A stretch of DNA of 64,000 bases. Origin: CAZSDW01 sp964605705 (GTDB lineage: Bacteria > Fidelibacterota > UBA2242). Location: the NCBI GenBank assembly GCA_964605705.1, contig CAZSDW010000010.1, positions 1 through 64,000 on the forward strand. Reading direction: 5' to 3'. Both the position numbers and the translations under genes were made by a program. Of the stretch, positions 34,139 to 43,472 are shown piece by piece (the first letter of the stretch is position 1; the number at the start of each line of letters is the position of its first letter). The notes beneath the pieces were generated by a model. The model made no database searches. It had not been told where the DNA came from and was given only the letters and a program-made list of their open reading frames with translations.

Positions 34139-35530
34139 TCAATTCAGATCAAAACTTTCCAGATATTCGGGAATAGCCGTTTCCCAGTTAAAGGTATTCC
34201 GAATCCGTTCGCCCAATGCTCTGGACTGGGATATCTCGCCATGGACAATAAAAATCTTCCGGGGCGCTTCATTGAAACTGGACAGCCAGGCTAAAATCTC
34301 ATTGTAATCCGCATGGGCGGAAAAACCGCTGATTTGTTCAATATGAGCTCTGACCGGAATTTGCTGTCCATGAATTTTTACCGTGTCAGCACCCTCCAAA
34401 ATCGTCCGTCCCCGGGTTCCCTCCGCCTGATAGCCGATAAACAGAACCGTATTATTGGGATTTTCCAGACGATTGAACAGGTGATGCAGAATACGACCAC
34501 CGGTTACCATTCCGCTAGCGGAGATGATAATTGCCCTGCCGGCAATATTGTTGATTCCTTTGGATTGATCCGGTGTCTGGGTAAAACGCAGATCCACAGT
34601 TTTCAGGATATCGATCCCTTTCAGTTCAGCAACTTTCGATTCAAGGTCATGATCCTGGGCATTTTTCATAAATATGTTTGTGGCATTGATCGCCATCGGA
34701 CTGTCCACAAAAACCGGCATGACCGGAATCCGCTTTTCTTCTTCCAACTCCCGGATTGAAAAAAGCAATTCCTGGGTTCTGCCTACGGCAAATGAGGGAA
34801 CGACCAGGACACCACCACGCTTGTAGCTCTCATTGATAATCCGTGCCAGATCGGTTTTCTTGTCGGTCTGTCCGTGCAGGCGATCGCCATAGGTGGATTC
34901 AAGTACAAGATAATCCGTACCAAATACCGTGTGGGGATCACGCAGAATTGGTTGTCCGGGGCGTCCCAGATCACCGGAAAACAGAATCCGGCGCTCGCCA
35001 TCTTCCGTAGTAATACGAATATCCACAAACGCCGATCCGAGAATATGACCGGCGTCCCGGTAGCACAGTGTGACATTGGGAGAGAGTTGCTCCACTTTGC
35101 CATAGGGCAGCGCCTGAAACAATTCCAACGAATTTTGGGCATCTGTGATATTGTACAGGGGCATTGCCGGTGCATGCTTGGTAAACTGCTTTTTATTCGC
35201 ATATTTCGCATCTTCTTCCTGTAAATGGGCAGAATCCGGAAGCATTATTGCGCTGAGGTCCATGGTCGCCGGTGTAGCATACACCGTCCCCTTAAAGCCC
35301 ATCTGAACCAGTTTCGGAAGATAACCCGTATGATCAATGTGGGCATGGGTCAGTATCACAGTATCAATGGATGTCGGATCCACCGGGAAATCCGCCCAGT
35401 TGCGTAAACGCAGCTGTTTTAAGCCCTGAAACATTCCGCAATCAATGAGTAACTTTTTACCATCGGTTTCCAGCAAGTATTTGGAACCTGTCACCGTGCC
35501 TGTCGCACCCAGAAAAGTAATTTTCGCCAT
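34139..35530 (-). CDS. MBL-fold beta-CASP RNA-processing nuclease
   Basis: The metallo-beta-lactamase motif THAHIDHTG (near residue 60) and GDLGRPGQPIL form the two-zinc site. The beta-CASP insert (about 200-380) has FVDSPMA and SASGMVTGGR, and HGEISQ closes the site. Relatives (CPSF73/Ysh1-like, RNase J-like) cut or degrade RNA. ATG 35530 is preferred, with GGGAG 5 nt upstream; TTG 35542 is in frame but contains that site. The protein is about 463 residues and is cotranscribed with rarA. Confidence 0.88.
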   Translation of the reverse strand: MAKITFLGATGTVTGSKYLLETDGKKLLIDCGMFQGLKQLRLRNWADFPVDPTSIDTVILTHAHIDHTGYLPKLVQMGFKGTVYATPATMDLSAIMLPDSAHLQEEDAKYANKKQFTKHAPAMPLYNITDAQNSLELFQALPYGKVEQLSPNVTLCYRDAGHILGSAFVDIRITTEDGERRILFSGDLGRPGQPILRDPHTVFGTDYLVLESTYGDRLHGQTDKKTDLARIINESYKRGGVLVVPSFAVGRTQELLFSIRELEEEKRIPVMPVFVDSPMAINATNIFMKNAQDHDLESKVAELKGIDILKTVDLRFTQTPDQSKGINNIAGRAIIISASGMVTGGRILHHLFNRLENPNNTVLFIGYQAEGTRGRTILEGADTVKIHGQQIPVRAHIEQISGFSAHADYNEILAWLSSFNEAPRKIFIVHGEISQSRALGERIRNTFNWETAIPEYLESFDLN

Positions 35531-35734
35531 GGTATCTCCCAACTTTAACTACGTTTTAATCCATTGATGAATTTTTTATTGTAATGTTTGGACAAATGGT
35601 AAATCAACGGCTTTTTTCACGAACGTTATGACTAATATAGTCAAGTTCCGTTTGATTGTCACATAGAAAATCGCATTCCATTCGCTAATTTTTTGTTCCC
35701 AGATATGACCTGTGATCGATCAACTTGGCGCAAA

Positions 35735-35785
35735 AATCTCCGTACTCTCTGTGTCTCTTCCGTAAACCTCTGGGTTAATATAAAA
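35735..35785. repeat. Degenerate CACAGAG/ACGGAGA-type intergenic repeat
   Basis: On the minus strand the stretch reads as a chain of related 9-10 nt units: CCAGAGGTT, TACGGAAGAG, ACACAGAGAG, TACGGAGATT. Units of this kind recur between genes in many environmental genomes in my experience, but I give no reference. It lies just past the V-ATPase terminator. Confidence 0.4.
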
Positions 35786-35813
35786 CAACAACAGCCGCCC
35801 AACCGGACGGCTG
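35781..35813 (-). terminator. Intrinsic terminator of the V-ATPase operon
   Basis: Minus-strand CAGCCGTCC-GGTT-GGGCGGCTG is a 9-bp stem with one G-U pair and a tetraloop, followed by TTGTTTTAT, 25 bp past the K-subunit stop. Confidence 0.8.
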
Positions 35814-35838
35814 CTCATCACACTATTTTCCTGAACCA

Positions 35839-36261
35839 TCACAGCATCAACAGCAGGAAGACCATCACAAAGAGCGCGACGGTTTCCACGATACCGAGTA
35901 CCATAAAGTAATTCGCGGTACCCTTGCCGGTCTCAGCCAAGGCATCCGCCGCACGAGCCGCCACTTTTCCCTGATACAGAGCCGACATGCCCATAGCCAA
36001 TCCGCCAAAAATACCCGCCGCCATCAGCATTAAGGGATCCTTGTCGCTGCCACTGATAAACAGCATCAGCAGAAAGCCATAAATGGTTTGGGTCAACGGT
36101 GCACCGGAAAAAGCCACCAGCATGAAGGGTGCCGGTTTATTATTGGCAAAGCATTTTTTCCAGCCACCCACTGCTGCCTGCGAGGCAATTCCGGCTCCTA
36201 AAGCCGATCCCACTGCTGCCAGCCCTAATGCGGCAGCCGGTCCAATCATTCCGATATTCAT
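35839..36261 (-). CDS. ntpK: V-type ATPase membrane ring subunit K (proteolipid)
   Basis: A 140-residue double hairpin with four membrane helices, forming the rotor ring. The ion-binding Glu is Glu126 in GIVETVAL. The first hairpin has Gln instead of Glu (APLTQTIYG). Thr57, Gln58, Gln97 (ALYQGKV) and Glu126 line up with Thr64, Gln65, Gln110 and Glu139, the Na+ ligands of Enterococcus hirae NtpK. This suggests a Na+-translocating enzyme; alignment is by eye. Its ATG overlaps the stop of subunit I by 4 bp. It is last in the operon. Confidence 0.92.
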   Translation of the reverse strand: MNIGMIGPAAALGLAAVGSALGAGIASQAAVGGWKKCFANNKPAPFMLVAFSGAPLTQTIYGFLLMLFISGSDKDPLMLMAAGIFGGLAMGMSALYQGKVAARAADALAETGKGTANYFMVLGIVETVALFVMVFLLLML

Positions 36262-38108
36262 AGGTTTTCCCCTTCTGTTATATTTTTTTCTTTTTCTTTA
36301 AACGGTTGATAATTATAACCGGTCCATTCCATACCCAGCTGACCGGAAAATTCCAGTACATTCAAGCGGATACCGTGTACGATCACTGACAGCGCACCCA
36401 TGACGATATTCAACGTATGCCCGATTATCAGTACCAGAATTCCCGCCGGAAGGGCAAATCCTTTCAGCATTGGTGCCGCAATCTGGTTGAAACTCGACGC
36501 AATCGCCACTGTTGCCATGCCCACTGCGAAGAGCCGGATATAGGATATGATATTGGAAAACGAACTGATCGCGCTTAAAAAAGTCGTAAAAGCACCACCC
36601 AAGCCCAGCACGACACCTTTCATGAAACTGACCCCCTTGTCCTGACTCATGAACAGGATAATCACCAGCAGGCTGATACCGATCAGCGGCGCTGTAAACG
36701 CTGGAATAGCCATGCCCAAAACCAGATTCAGAACAACCAGGAATAAGCCTGCCATCAGTGAGAACCAACCCAGGTTGGCGACACTTTTCAGCTGCGGCAG
36801 GTTACTGATGAAATTCATAATATTCGCCAGACCCAGCTGAGTAATCGCAATCACGAAACAGATCAGCATTACTTTCTGCTGCGGATCGACAGTCAGATCC
36901 GGGAATATTTCCGGAAAGGTTGCCAGCTGTGGAATCGTCAATGCTTTGAAAAACGGTAGCGCTGCAATTTGCACCGCGCCAAACCAGTTGCCGGTGATCG
37001 TACCCCAGGCAATGGTCGTCATACTCAACACATAAAACAGCTTGATCGCCAAGGCTAATGGCTTTCCGCTCTTGACGGTTTTATAATGAGCAAAACCACA
37101 GACCAGGAGAAAAATCAGTCCATACCCCGCATCACCAATGATCATTGCCACAAAAACCGAAAAGAACATCAAAAAGTATTTACTGATATCATATTCCCGG
37201 TAACCGGGCACTGTCCCCAGAAAATCAAAAACCGGCTTGATAATCGACGTCCATTTGCTCATTTTGAGCAATGTCGGTGGATTATCTTCCAGTGTTGGTT
37301 CTTCGCTGAGAATTCCCCAGCCCTCCTTTTCGGATGCCGTCAGCAGTTGGTCAACCTTTTCCTGCGGACAATAACCCTGCAGGTAAACGATTTCCTCACT
37401 GCTCTGCATACCGGACTTCACCTGGGCGAATTCCAGGCGCTTTTCCAGCTCCAGTTTGTACCCGAAAATCTGTTCAGCAGACGCCGCCAGTTTCTGCAGC
37501 TGCCTGTCAATTTCCGCCAAGCGGTTTTTTAAATCTTTGACAGCGTCTGAAACAGTGGAATAAAATTCGGATGGCAGGAATTCTTCCTTAACATCCAGTT
37601 TTATTTCTTCGGATTCCGCAACCAGCGCGATCCGAAACTGGTTTTTATCATCATGAAGAATTTCAGCGAAACTGCCTTCCGGCAAATCGTCAAGACTTTT
37701 TTTATCAATCGTGTACAGGCGGATAAATATCCCTTTGGCTTGCAATGCTTCAATATCATCAGCGGCGACTTTGCCCCAACGCTCAAACCAGGCAAGGGTA
37801 TTATTCTTTTCTTCAATCTGGGTGTCAATTCGCTGCTTTTCTGCCGACAATTCTAAAATCTTACCAACACGTTTCCGGTTCTGCTCGATATCGATTTTCA
37901 CCCCAGCCCCGGGCGCAATATTCCGATCGATAATGACCAATGCTTTTTCACCGGCGTTCAGATCACTTTCCAGCTGGGAAACATCTTCCGAAACCGGTGC
38001 TATCAAATGCTGAATATGGACAAGTCCCAGTTTGCGCAATTCCTGTAAAGCACTATCCTGGTGCCGGGCGCTGATAAACAGGGTCATCTTTTGCATCGGA
38101 ACGATCAT
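36258..38108 (-). CDS. ntpI: V-type ATPase subunit I (membrane stator)
   Basis: The 616-residue protein has a soluble N-terminal half with long coiled coils (about 1-310) and a C-terminal half with about seven membrane helices. The latter includes the conserved FGxMIGDxGYG-like MIIGDAGYGLIFLL and the SYIRLFAVGMATVAIA helix holding the essential Arg for ion translocation. It forms the half-channels next to the K ring. It overlaps both neighbours by 4 bp. Confidence 0.92.
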   Translation of the reverse strand: MIVPMQKMTLFISARHQDSALQELRKLGLVHIQHLIAPVSEDVSQLESDLNAGEKALVIIDRNIAPGAGVKIDIEQNRKRVGKILELSAEKQRIDTQIEEKNNTLAWFERWGKVAADDIEALQAKGIFIRLYTIDKKSLDDLPEGSFAEILHDDKNQFRIALVAESEEIKLDVKEEFLPSEFYSTVSDAVKDLKNRLAEIDRQLQKLAASAEQIFGYKLELEKRLEFAQVKSGMQSSEEIVYLQGYCPQEKVDQLLTASEKEGWGILSEEPTLEDNPPTLLKMSKWTSIIKPVFDFLGTVPGYREYDISKYFLMFFSVFVAMIIGDAGYGLIFLLVCGFAHYKTVKSGKPLALAIKLFYVLSMTTIAWGTITGNWFGAVQIAALPFFKALTIPQLATFPEIFPDLTVDPQQKVMLICFVIAITQLGLANIMNFISNLPQLKSVANLGWFSLMAGLFLVVLNLVLGMAIPAFTAPLIGISLLVIILFMSQDKGVSFMKGVVLGLGGAFTTFLSAISSFSNIISYIRLFAVGMATVAIASSFNQIAAPMLKGFALPAGILVLIIGHTLNIVMGALSVIVHGIRLNVLEFSGQLGMEWTGYNYQPFKEKEKNITEGENL

Positions 38109-38716
38109 GCCAGCGCCAGCTCCTTTTTCTTCTGGATTTTTGCCTTGGAAATTTTACCCCGCACAACTTCCGACGTCCGCTCATCACCGAGGTAAATCTG
38201 AATAATCCGGATATTTTCTCTCGACTCCGGAATCTTCACCTTTTCAAACAGGTTGATCCGTTGAATGGTTACCCGCAGCTCTTCACGCAGGACTTTCATC
38301 TGTTTTTCCAGAATCTGTATCCGGGCTTTCTGCTCGATCTCCTCTTTGCAGGCTGCAATCCCGCTGTCCACCCAGAGCGGCATTTGATAGAAATCGTATG
38401 CTTCGTCTTTAAAAATAACCTTATCGAAAATCTCGATATCGATCCCGGCGATATTGCCGCTGCTCGTAATGATTTCATCAATGGAAAACAGTGACAGGAT
38501 ATCAATCTCTTCACCAAAGACAGCAACCCACTGAAACAGGGCTTTCTCAAAACGTTCGATATCGGCGCGGATTTTATCGACCTGCTGGGAGATGAGCCGG
38601 ATCTCCGCTACCAGCTGGGTTTTCTTCAATTCCAACGTTGGCAGGTAGCGGATGTAGCGCTTCAGCGCCTCTTTCTGCTTTTTTAATTCGTTTTTGGTTA
38701 AACGAATTTTCGCCAT
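38105..38716 (-). CDS. ntpD: V-type ATPase subunit D (central shaft)
   Basis: A 203-residue, almost wholly helical protein with long coiled coils at both ends (KNELKKQKEALKRYIRYLPTLELKK at the start). It matches the V-type D subunit that forms the rotor axle. The ATG overlaps the B-subunit stop by one base. Confidence 0.88.
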   Translation of the reverse strand: MAKIRLTKNELKKQKEALKRYIRYLPTLELKKTQLVAEIRLISQQVDKIRADIERFEKALFQWVAVFGEEIDILSLFSIDEIITSSGNIAGIDIEIFDKVIFKDEAYDFYQMPLWVDSGIAACKEEIEQKARIQILEKQMKVLREELRVTIQRINLFEKVKIPESRENIRIIQIYLGDERTSEVVRGKISKAKIQKKKELALA

Positions 38717-40017
38717 TATTTGGCTCCTTCATGCCAGAATTTTTTCACGAGATCGGTTTTCATACGGGTCTCTTCCGGTGTAAAACATTCCGCCAGAATT
38801 TCCCAGCCCTTATCCAGGGCTTTTTCTAGAGCGATATTTACCGAAAGGTCCATCATATTGGCTTCGAAAAGTTTGCCGTATTTCAACAACTTGTTATCCC
38901 ATTCGCTCATGCGAAATCCCATTGCCCGTTTTTCCTCGGTTTCATTATACTGGGCATAGAGCTGAATCAAGCCATCCATAATCGCGCGGTGGTCGTCGCG
39001 GGTTTTATCATTGACCTGCTGTTTCAGACGGCTCAATGAACCAAAAGGCTCGATGCGACCGTTGCGCAAATAAAATTGCCCTTCAGTGATATAACCGGTG
39101 TTATCGGGAACCGGATGTGTGACATCATCGCCGGGCATGGTCGTCGCCGCCAGTATTGTTACTGATCCGGCGCTGTCAAAATCCACCGCTTTTTCATAAC
39201 GGGCGGCTAACTGTGAATAGAGGTCGCCCGGATAACCACGATTGGAAGGCACCTGTTCCATGGTAATAGCAATCTCTTTCAGCGCATCGGCAAAGTTGGT
39301 CATGTCGGTCAGCAGCACCAGTACATTTTTGCCCTTCAGCGCAAAGCGTTCCGCCACGGCGAGACAGAGATCGGGCACCATCAAACCTTCCACAATCGGG
39401 TCAGAGGCGGTGTGGATAAAGAAGATCGACCGGCTCAAGGCGCCGCCCTCTTCAAGGGTATTCTTGAAATACATATACTGGTCGTACTTCAAGCCGATCC
39501 CACCCAGCACGATCATGTCCACTTCCGCCTGCAGTGCAATGCGTGCCAGCAATTCGTTGTAAGGTTCGCCGGATACCGAAAAAATCGGCAGTTTCTGCGA
39601 AACCACCAGCGAATTAAAAACGTCAATCATAGGAATATTCGTCCGAATCATATTACGCGGAATAATGCGTTTTGCCGGATTCACGGAGGGTCCGGCGATC
39701 TCGATCATATTCTCGCTCAGCGATGGACCCTTATCCCGGGGAATGCCACTGCCGTTAAAAATTCGTCCGAGCATGTCATCGGAAAAAGTCACCCGCATGG
39801 GATTTCCCAAAAAGCGGACTTCATCATTGGTGGCAATTCCCTGGCTGCCGGCAAAAACCTGCAGCGAGACGATATCCCTGTCCAGTTTAATAACCTGAGC
39901 GAGAGATTTTCCACGTGCGGTGCTGATTTCAGCCAGTTCCTCGTAGCTGATGCCTTCCGCTTTGACCGTGATAACATTCCCGGTCACACTTAAAATCTTA
40001 TTATATACTTTTTGCAT
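38716..40017 (-). CDS. ntpB: V-type ATPase subunit B (regulatory catalytic-ring subunit)
   Basis: Non-catalytic nucleotide-binding-fold subunit. FSVSGEPYNELLARIA stands where A subunits have a P-loop, as expected for B. ITVKAEGISYEE, LGRIFNGSGIPRDKGP, VLLTDMTNFADALKEI and GYPGDLYSQLA are family motifs. ATG 40017 is preferred; a TTG at 40035 lies in frame upstream. Either way it overlaps the end of subunit A. Confidence 0.92.
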   Translation of the reverse strand: MQKVYNKILSVTGNVITVKAEGISYEELAEISTARGKSLAQVIKLDRDIVSLQVFAGSQGIATNDEVRFLGNPMRVTFSDDMLGRIFNGSGIPRDKGPSLSENMIEIAGPSVNPAKRIIPRNMIRTNIPMIDVFNSLVVSQKLPIFSVSGEPYNELLARIALQAEVDMIVLGGIGLKYDQYMYFKNTLEEGGALSRSIFFIHTASDPIVEGLMVPDLCLAVAERFALKGKNVLVLLTDMTNFADALKEIAITMEQVPSNRGYPGDLYSQLAARYEKAVDFDSAGSVTILAATTMPGDDVTHPVPDNTGYITEGQFYLRNGRIEPFGSLSRLKQQVNDKTRDDHRAIMDGLIQLYAQYNETEEKRAMGFRMSEWDNKLLKYGKLFEANMMDLSVNIALEKALDKGWEILAECFTPEETRMKTDLVKKFWHEGAK

Positions 40018-41743
40018 TGTCTGAGTTTTCCTCAATCAATTTGCTTATGTTTGCTTCCTGCTGCTTGAATTCGCTATCCTTCATATCGATATAATTCCAG
40101 TCGATAAACAACTGGCGCAGTTTATTAAAGAAACTCCGGGCAGTATCTTTATCCTCGAGATTGAACTTCCGCATCAGCACATCGTACACAAAATTGAATA
40201 CATAGGTCTGACGTTCCGGCGACGAGGCGCCATCGACGGAATCAAAGGAGTTCTGCTGAAGGTAAACATTATCGAGAAATTCGGATTTCAGGTAAATGAT
40301 AAAATCATCGATGGACGTGCCTTCTTCACCCACAACCAGCATCATCTGGTGCACATCATTACCCTTGCGGAGTATTTCCCGGGCAAATTCTATCGGTTTG
40401 CTGTCGATAAAACTACTGTATTTTGACCAGCTGTCCAGCGGGTGAATCGCCGGGTAACGCCGGGCATTGGAACGCTCACGGGAAAGTCCGTGAAAGGCAC
40501 CGACCACTTTCAGCGTCGATTGGGTAACCGGTTCTTCAAAGTTTCCGCCGGCAGGGCTGACCGTTCCACCGATTGTCAAACTGCCGTAACTGCCGTCATC
40601 GAATTCCACCAATCCAGCCCGTTCATAAAACTGAGCAATCCGGGATTCGAGATAGGCAGGAAAGGCTTCTTCGCCGGGAATCTCTTCCAGGCGACCGGAC
40701 AGTTCACGCATCGCCTGCGCCCAGCGGGAAGTGGAATCAGCCAGCAGTAAGACATTCAAGCCCATCTGCCGATAATATTCTCCCAGCGTTGCCGCCGTAT
40801 ATACCGAGGCTTCCCGCGCCGCCACCGGCATGGAACTGGTATTACAAATAATGATCGTCCGTTCCATCAGGGATTTTCCTGTCCGCGGATCGGTAATCTC
40901 CGGAAACTCGCGCAGTGTCTCAACCACTTCACCCGCCCGCTCTCCACAGGCAGCAATAATGACAATATCGGCTTCCGCAAAACGGCTGGTGACCTGCTGG
41001 AGCACGGTCTTGCCGGCACCAAACGGTCCGGGAATACAGTAAGTGCCACCCTTTGCCACCGGGAAAAAGGTGTCGATAATGCGGGTCTGGGTCATCAGTG
41101 GTTCTTTGGGAACCAGCTTTTCACGAAAATATTCAATCGGAATTTTTACCGGCCATTCGAAATACATCTTCAGATCGTGTTGGTCACCTTTGCTGTTCTC
41201 GATCGTAGCGATCGTATCGGAGATTTTGTACTTGCCTTTTTCCACGATTTCGCTGACTTTGAAATCGCCCTGGAGATTAAAGGGTACGAAAATCATATGC
41301 TTGAAAATTCCCTCCGGAACCGTGCCCAGGACACTGACTCCCGTAACTGTGTCCCCCTTTTTAGCAACCGGCGTAAATTCCCAATCTTTTTTAAAGTCGA
41401 GCGCATCCAGAATGACACCGCGCTTCAGGAAGAATCCGTGCCGCGCCGCCAATTCATTCAACGGGTTCTGCAAGCCGTCGTAAACCATGCCCAGGATTCC
41501 GGGGCCCAATTGCACAGAAAGCATCTCGCCGCTGAACTCGACCTCATCACCAACTTTCAAGCCCTTGGTAATTTCGAAAACCTGCATAAAGGCGGTATTT
41601 CCCTGAATCTTGATGACCTCCGATTTCAGCCGGTCTTCACCGGTAATTGCGTAGCCCACCTCGTTCTGTATGATGTTGCCTTCAAATTCAACGGAAATCA
41701 TATTTCCATTGATACCTACAATCGTACCTTTACTTTTGTTCAT
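40001..41743 (-). CDS. ntpA: V-type ATPase subunit A (catalytic)
   Basis: The Walker A motif GPFGAGKT lies near residue 238, followed by ACGERAGEVVE and the LLLADSTSRWAQAMRE Walker B region. The V/A-type non-homologous insert (about 110-185) is present, so this is not an F-type beta subunit. ATG 41743 is preferred; it overlaps the DUF2764 stop by 14 bp. The enzyme couples ATP hydrolysis or synthesis to ion transport across the inner membrane. Confidence 0.95.
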   Translation of the reverse strand: MNKSKGTIVGINGNMISVEFEGNIIQNEVGYAITGEDRLKSEVIKIQGNTAFMQVFEITKGLKVGDEVEFSGEMLSVQLGPGILGMVYDGLQNPLNELAARHGFFLKRGVILDALDFKKDWEFTPVAKKGDTVTGVSVLGTVPEGIFKHMIFVPFNLQGDFKVSEIVEKGKYKISDTIATIENSKGDQHDLKMYFEWPVKIPIEYFREKLVPKEPLMTQTRIIDTFFPVAKGGTYCIPGPFGAGKTVLQQVTSRFAEADIVIIAACGERAGEVVETLREFPEITDPRTGKSLMERTIIICNTSSMPVAAREASVYTAATLGEYYRQMGLNVLLLADSTSRWAQAMRELSGRLEEIPGEEAFPAYLESRIAQFYERAGLVEFDDGSYGSLTIGGTVSPAGGNFEEPVTQSTLKVVGAFHGLSRERSNARRYPAIHPLDSWSKYSSFIDSKPIEFAREILRKGNDVHQMMLVVGEEGTSIDDFIIYLKSEFLDNVYLQQNSFDSVDGASSPERQTYVFNFVYDVLMRKFNLEDKDTARSFFNKLRQLFIDWNYIDMKDSEFKQQEANISKLIEENSDNAKSI

Positions 41744-42236
41744 AAGCCAATTCTGTATATGTTTTAAATTTTTCCTTACCGACTTCTGCATCGAACTTTT
41801 TCAACCGGTCCAGAATCTGAAGTCTCAGATAGTAGAGACATAAAAATTCGATATCGGCATAATGTCCGAACGCCAGTTCTTCAATCAGCTGCCAGCGCAG
41901 TCGCAGCAGCTTCTTCTCGACCTCCAGCGGATTCCCTTCCTTTAAAACAGAAAGGGGAAAGAGGCTGGGTTTATACTCCTGCCGTTTATTCCGGGCAATG
42001 CGGTACTGCTGCAGTTCACTGCGCAGCGCATGTTCATAAATTTTATATTCCCGCATGACCGGAGGATCGATCATTTCAGCCTGGGATTTATTAAGCGATG
42101 CTGCGCTGAGAATTTGCAGATCGGCATCACTCAACCATTTCCGCCCTTCTCTCAGGAATTCCTCAGTGGAAAACGAGGTCTCCTTGTCGAAGAACAGCAG
42201 AGGCAGTTGCGCCGCGAAGTAAACGTATTTTTCCAT
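41730..42236 (-). CDS. DUF2764 protein of the V-type ATPase operon
   Basis: A 168-residue protein opening with KYVYFAAQLPLLFF, the mark of DUF2764 proteins that sit between subunits E and A in Chlamydia-like and Bacteroidota V-ATPase operons. Those operons lack a classic subunit C, and this protein may take its place; that is inference. The remainder is helical with several charged repeats. It overlaps subunit E by 1 bp and subunit A by 14 bp. Confidence 0.82.
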   Translation of the reverse strand: MEKYVYFAAQLPLLFFDKETSFSTEEFLREGRKWLSDADLQILSAASLNKSQAEMIDPPVMREYKIYEHALRSELQQYRIARNKRQEYKPSLFPLSVLKEGNPLEVEKKLLRLRWQLIEELAFGHYADIEFLCLYYLRLQILDRLKKFDAEVGKEKFKTYTELAYEQK

Positions 42237-42832
42237 CAGGCTTTATCTAATATCTCTCTAATACCGGGATTGAGGAATTCGCCCAGGAACTCGGCTATGC
42301 TTTCATCGGTGAAATCATAATAGACATCGTTGCCTTTCAGTCCCACCCGGAATCCTTTGGAGATACCTTTGTCCACCTTTATCGTCACGGTATCTTTCAA
42401 CTGAGCGCGGCTTTCGGCTATCACCAGTTCTTGCAGTCGCTTTAAATCCTTTTCGGAAACCAGCAGCTCCAGCGCCTTGTCGTCGCCCCAGTTCGCCACC
42501 ATTTTCAGGACCAGTTCCTGTATAAACTCCGGGGACATGCTGGCGCCGATTTTCTGTTTGAAAGCCGCATCAAAGAGCTTCAACAGTTTTTCTTTGGTGA
42601 CCAGAACAGTATCGCGGGCAGCCTGTTTCAATGCTGCTTCAGCATTGGATTTCAGTTTCTCGGCTTCTTTTCCGGCGTCGGCGATGATTTGCGCGGCGTC
42701 GGCACTGGCTTTTTTCATGATACTGTCCGCCTCTTTCCGGGCGTTCTTTAAGATTTCATCGGCGGATTTCCTGGCTGCTTCAACACCGTCGGACTTTATC
42801 TTTTTAATTAAATGCTCGAGTTTTGACTCCAT
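42236..42832 (-). CDS. ntpE: V-type ATPase subunit E (peripheral stalk)
   Basis: A 198-residue protein with a long Ala/Lys/Glu-rich coiled coil at residues 1-80 and a globular C-terminal domain ending in DESIAEFLGEFLNPGI. This is the subunit E shape: a stator stalk that holds the A/B ring. It is the first gene of the operon. GGAGAG lies just before its ATG. Confidence 0.87.
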   Translation of the reverse strand: MESKLEHLIKKIKSDGVEAARKSADEILKNARKEADSIMKKASADAAQIIADAGKEAEKLKSNAEAALKQAARDTVLVTKEKLLKLFDAAFKQKIGASMSPEFIQELVLKMVANWGDDKALELLVSEKDLKRLQELVIAESRAQLKDTVTIKVDKGISKGFRVGLKGNDVYYDFTDESIAEFLGEFLNPGIREILDKA

Positions 42833-43358
42833 GCAAACTCTCCTTTATCAAAATGTCAGTCTAAACATAATATGTCTCTATAGCCCCCACGGCTAATGTC
42901 ATTGATGAAATTTACTGCTCTGTAATATGCCTTCCGGATTAAAGCCGACCGGAAATATATTCTACCATATCGGCAGGACGTTGCTTTACGATTTGAGTTC
43001 TGAATTATTTTCAATATCACGTCCAATTCTTAAAAAGCGGTTAAAATTACACTCTTTGCTCAGGATTGTCAAGGTTGTTCATTTAACACTTAGCGATGTT
43101 CGGCGCTAGTGGTAATACACCAAATCGGTTCTAAAATAATTCGCTTAAGCCAGTCGATGAGTTCCATATTAATATCATTATCGGCAGTTCCAAGTATATC
43201 TATAACTAGCAATGGCAGAATTTGGATTAGACAAATATTTTTCTTGTCTCAACTTGCGGAATTATGAAGCAAATCATTTAAACTGGCTAAGCATATAGAT
43301 TTGAAACGATGTTAATTTTTGCCCATCTTCCCCGATTTGTTATTGTTTATATCACCAC
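42833..43358. other. Intergenic region between the V-ATPase operon and the AbiE-type pair
   Basis: About 525 bp of AT-rich sequence. It should contain the V-ATPase promoter on the minus strand, but I see no clear boxes. No open frame of note and no RNA gene was recognised. Confidence 0.4.
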
Positions 43359-43453
43359 TGTCAGGTTAGACCTGACAATTATACTACAAAAGATAATATT
43401 CTTCTTGTTTTTCAGAATAAAACAAATTATAATTCGTATTATTGCTGTCAGGT
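43359..43453 (+). promoter_or_regulatory. Palindromic operator and promoter of the AbiE-type unit
   Basis: TGTCAGGT-TAG-ACCTGACA (43359-43377) is a perfect 8-bp inverted repeat. Its right arm contains CTGACA (-35-like), 16 bp before TAATAT (43394-43399, -10-like). A third TGTCAGGT half-site lies at 43446-43453, 20 bp before the ATG. AbiEi antitoxins are known to repress their own promoters through inverted repeats, so this is a good operator candidate. Confidence 0.55.
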
Positions 43454-43472
43454 TTAAACAGACCTTATCACT

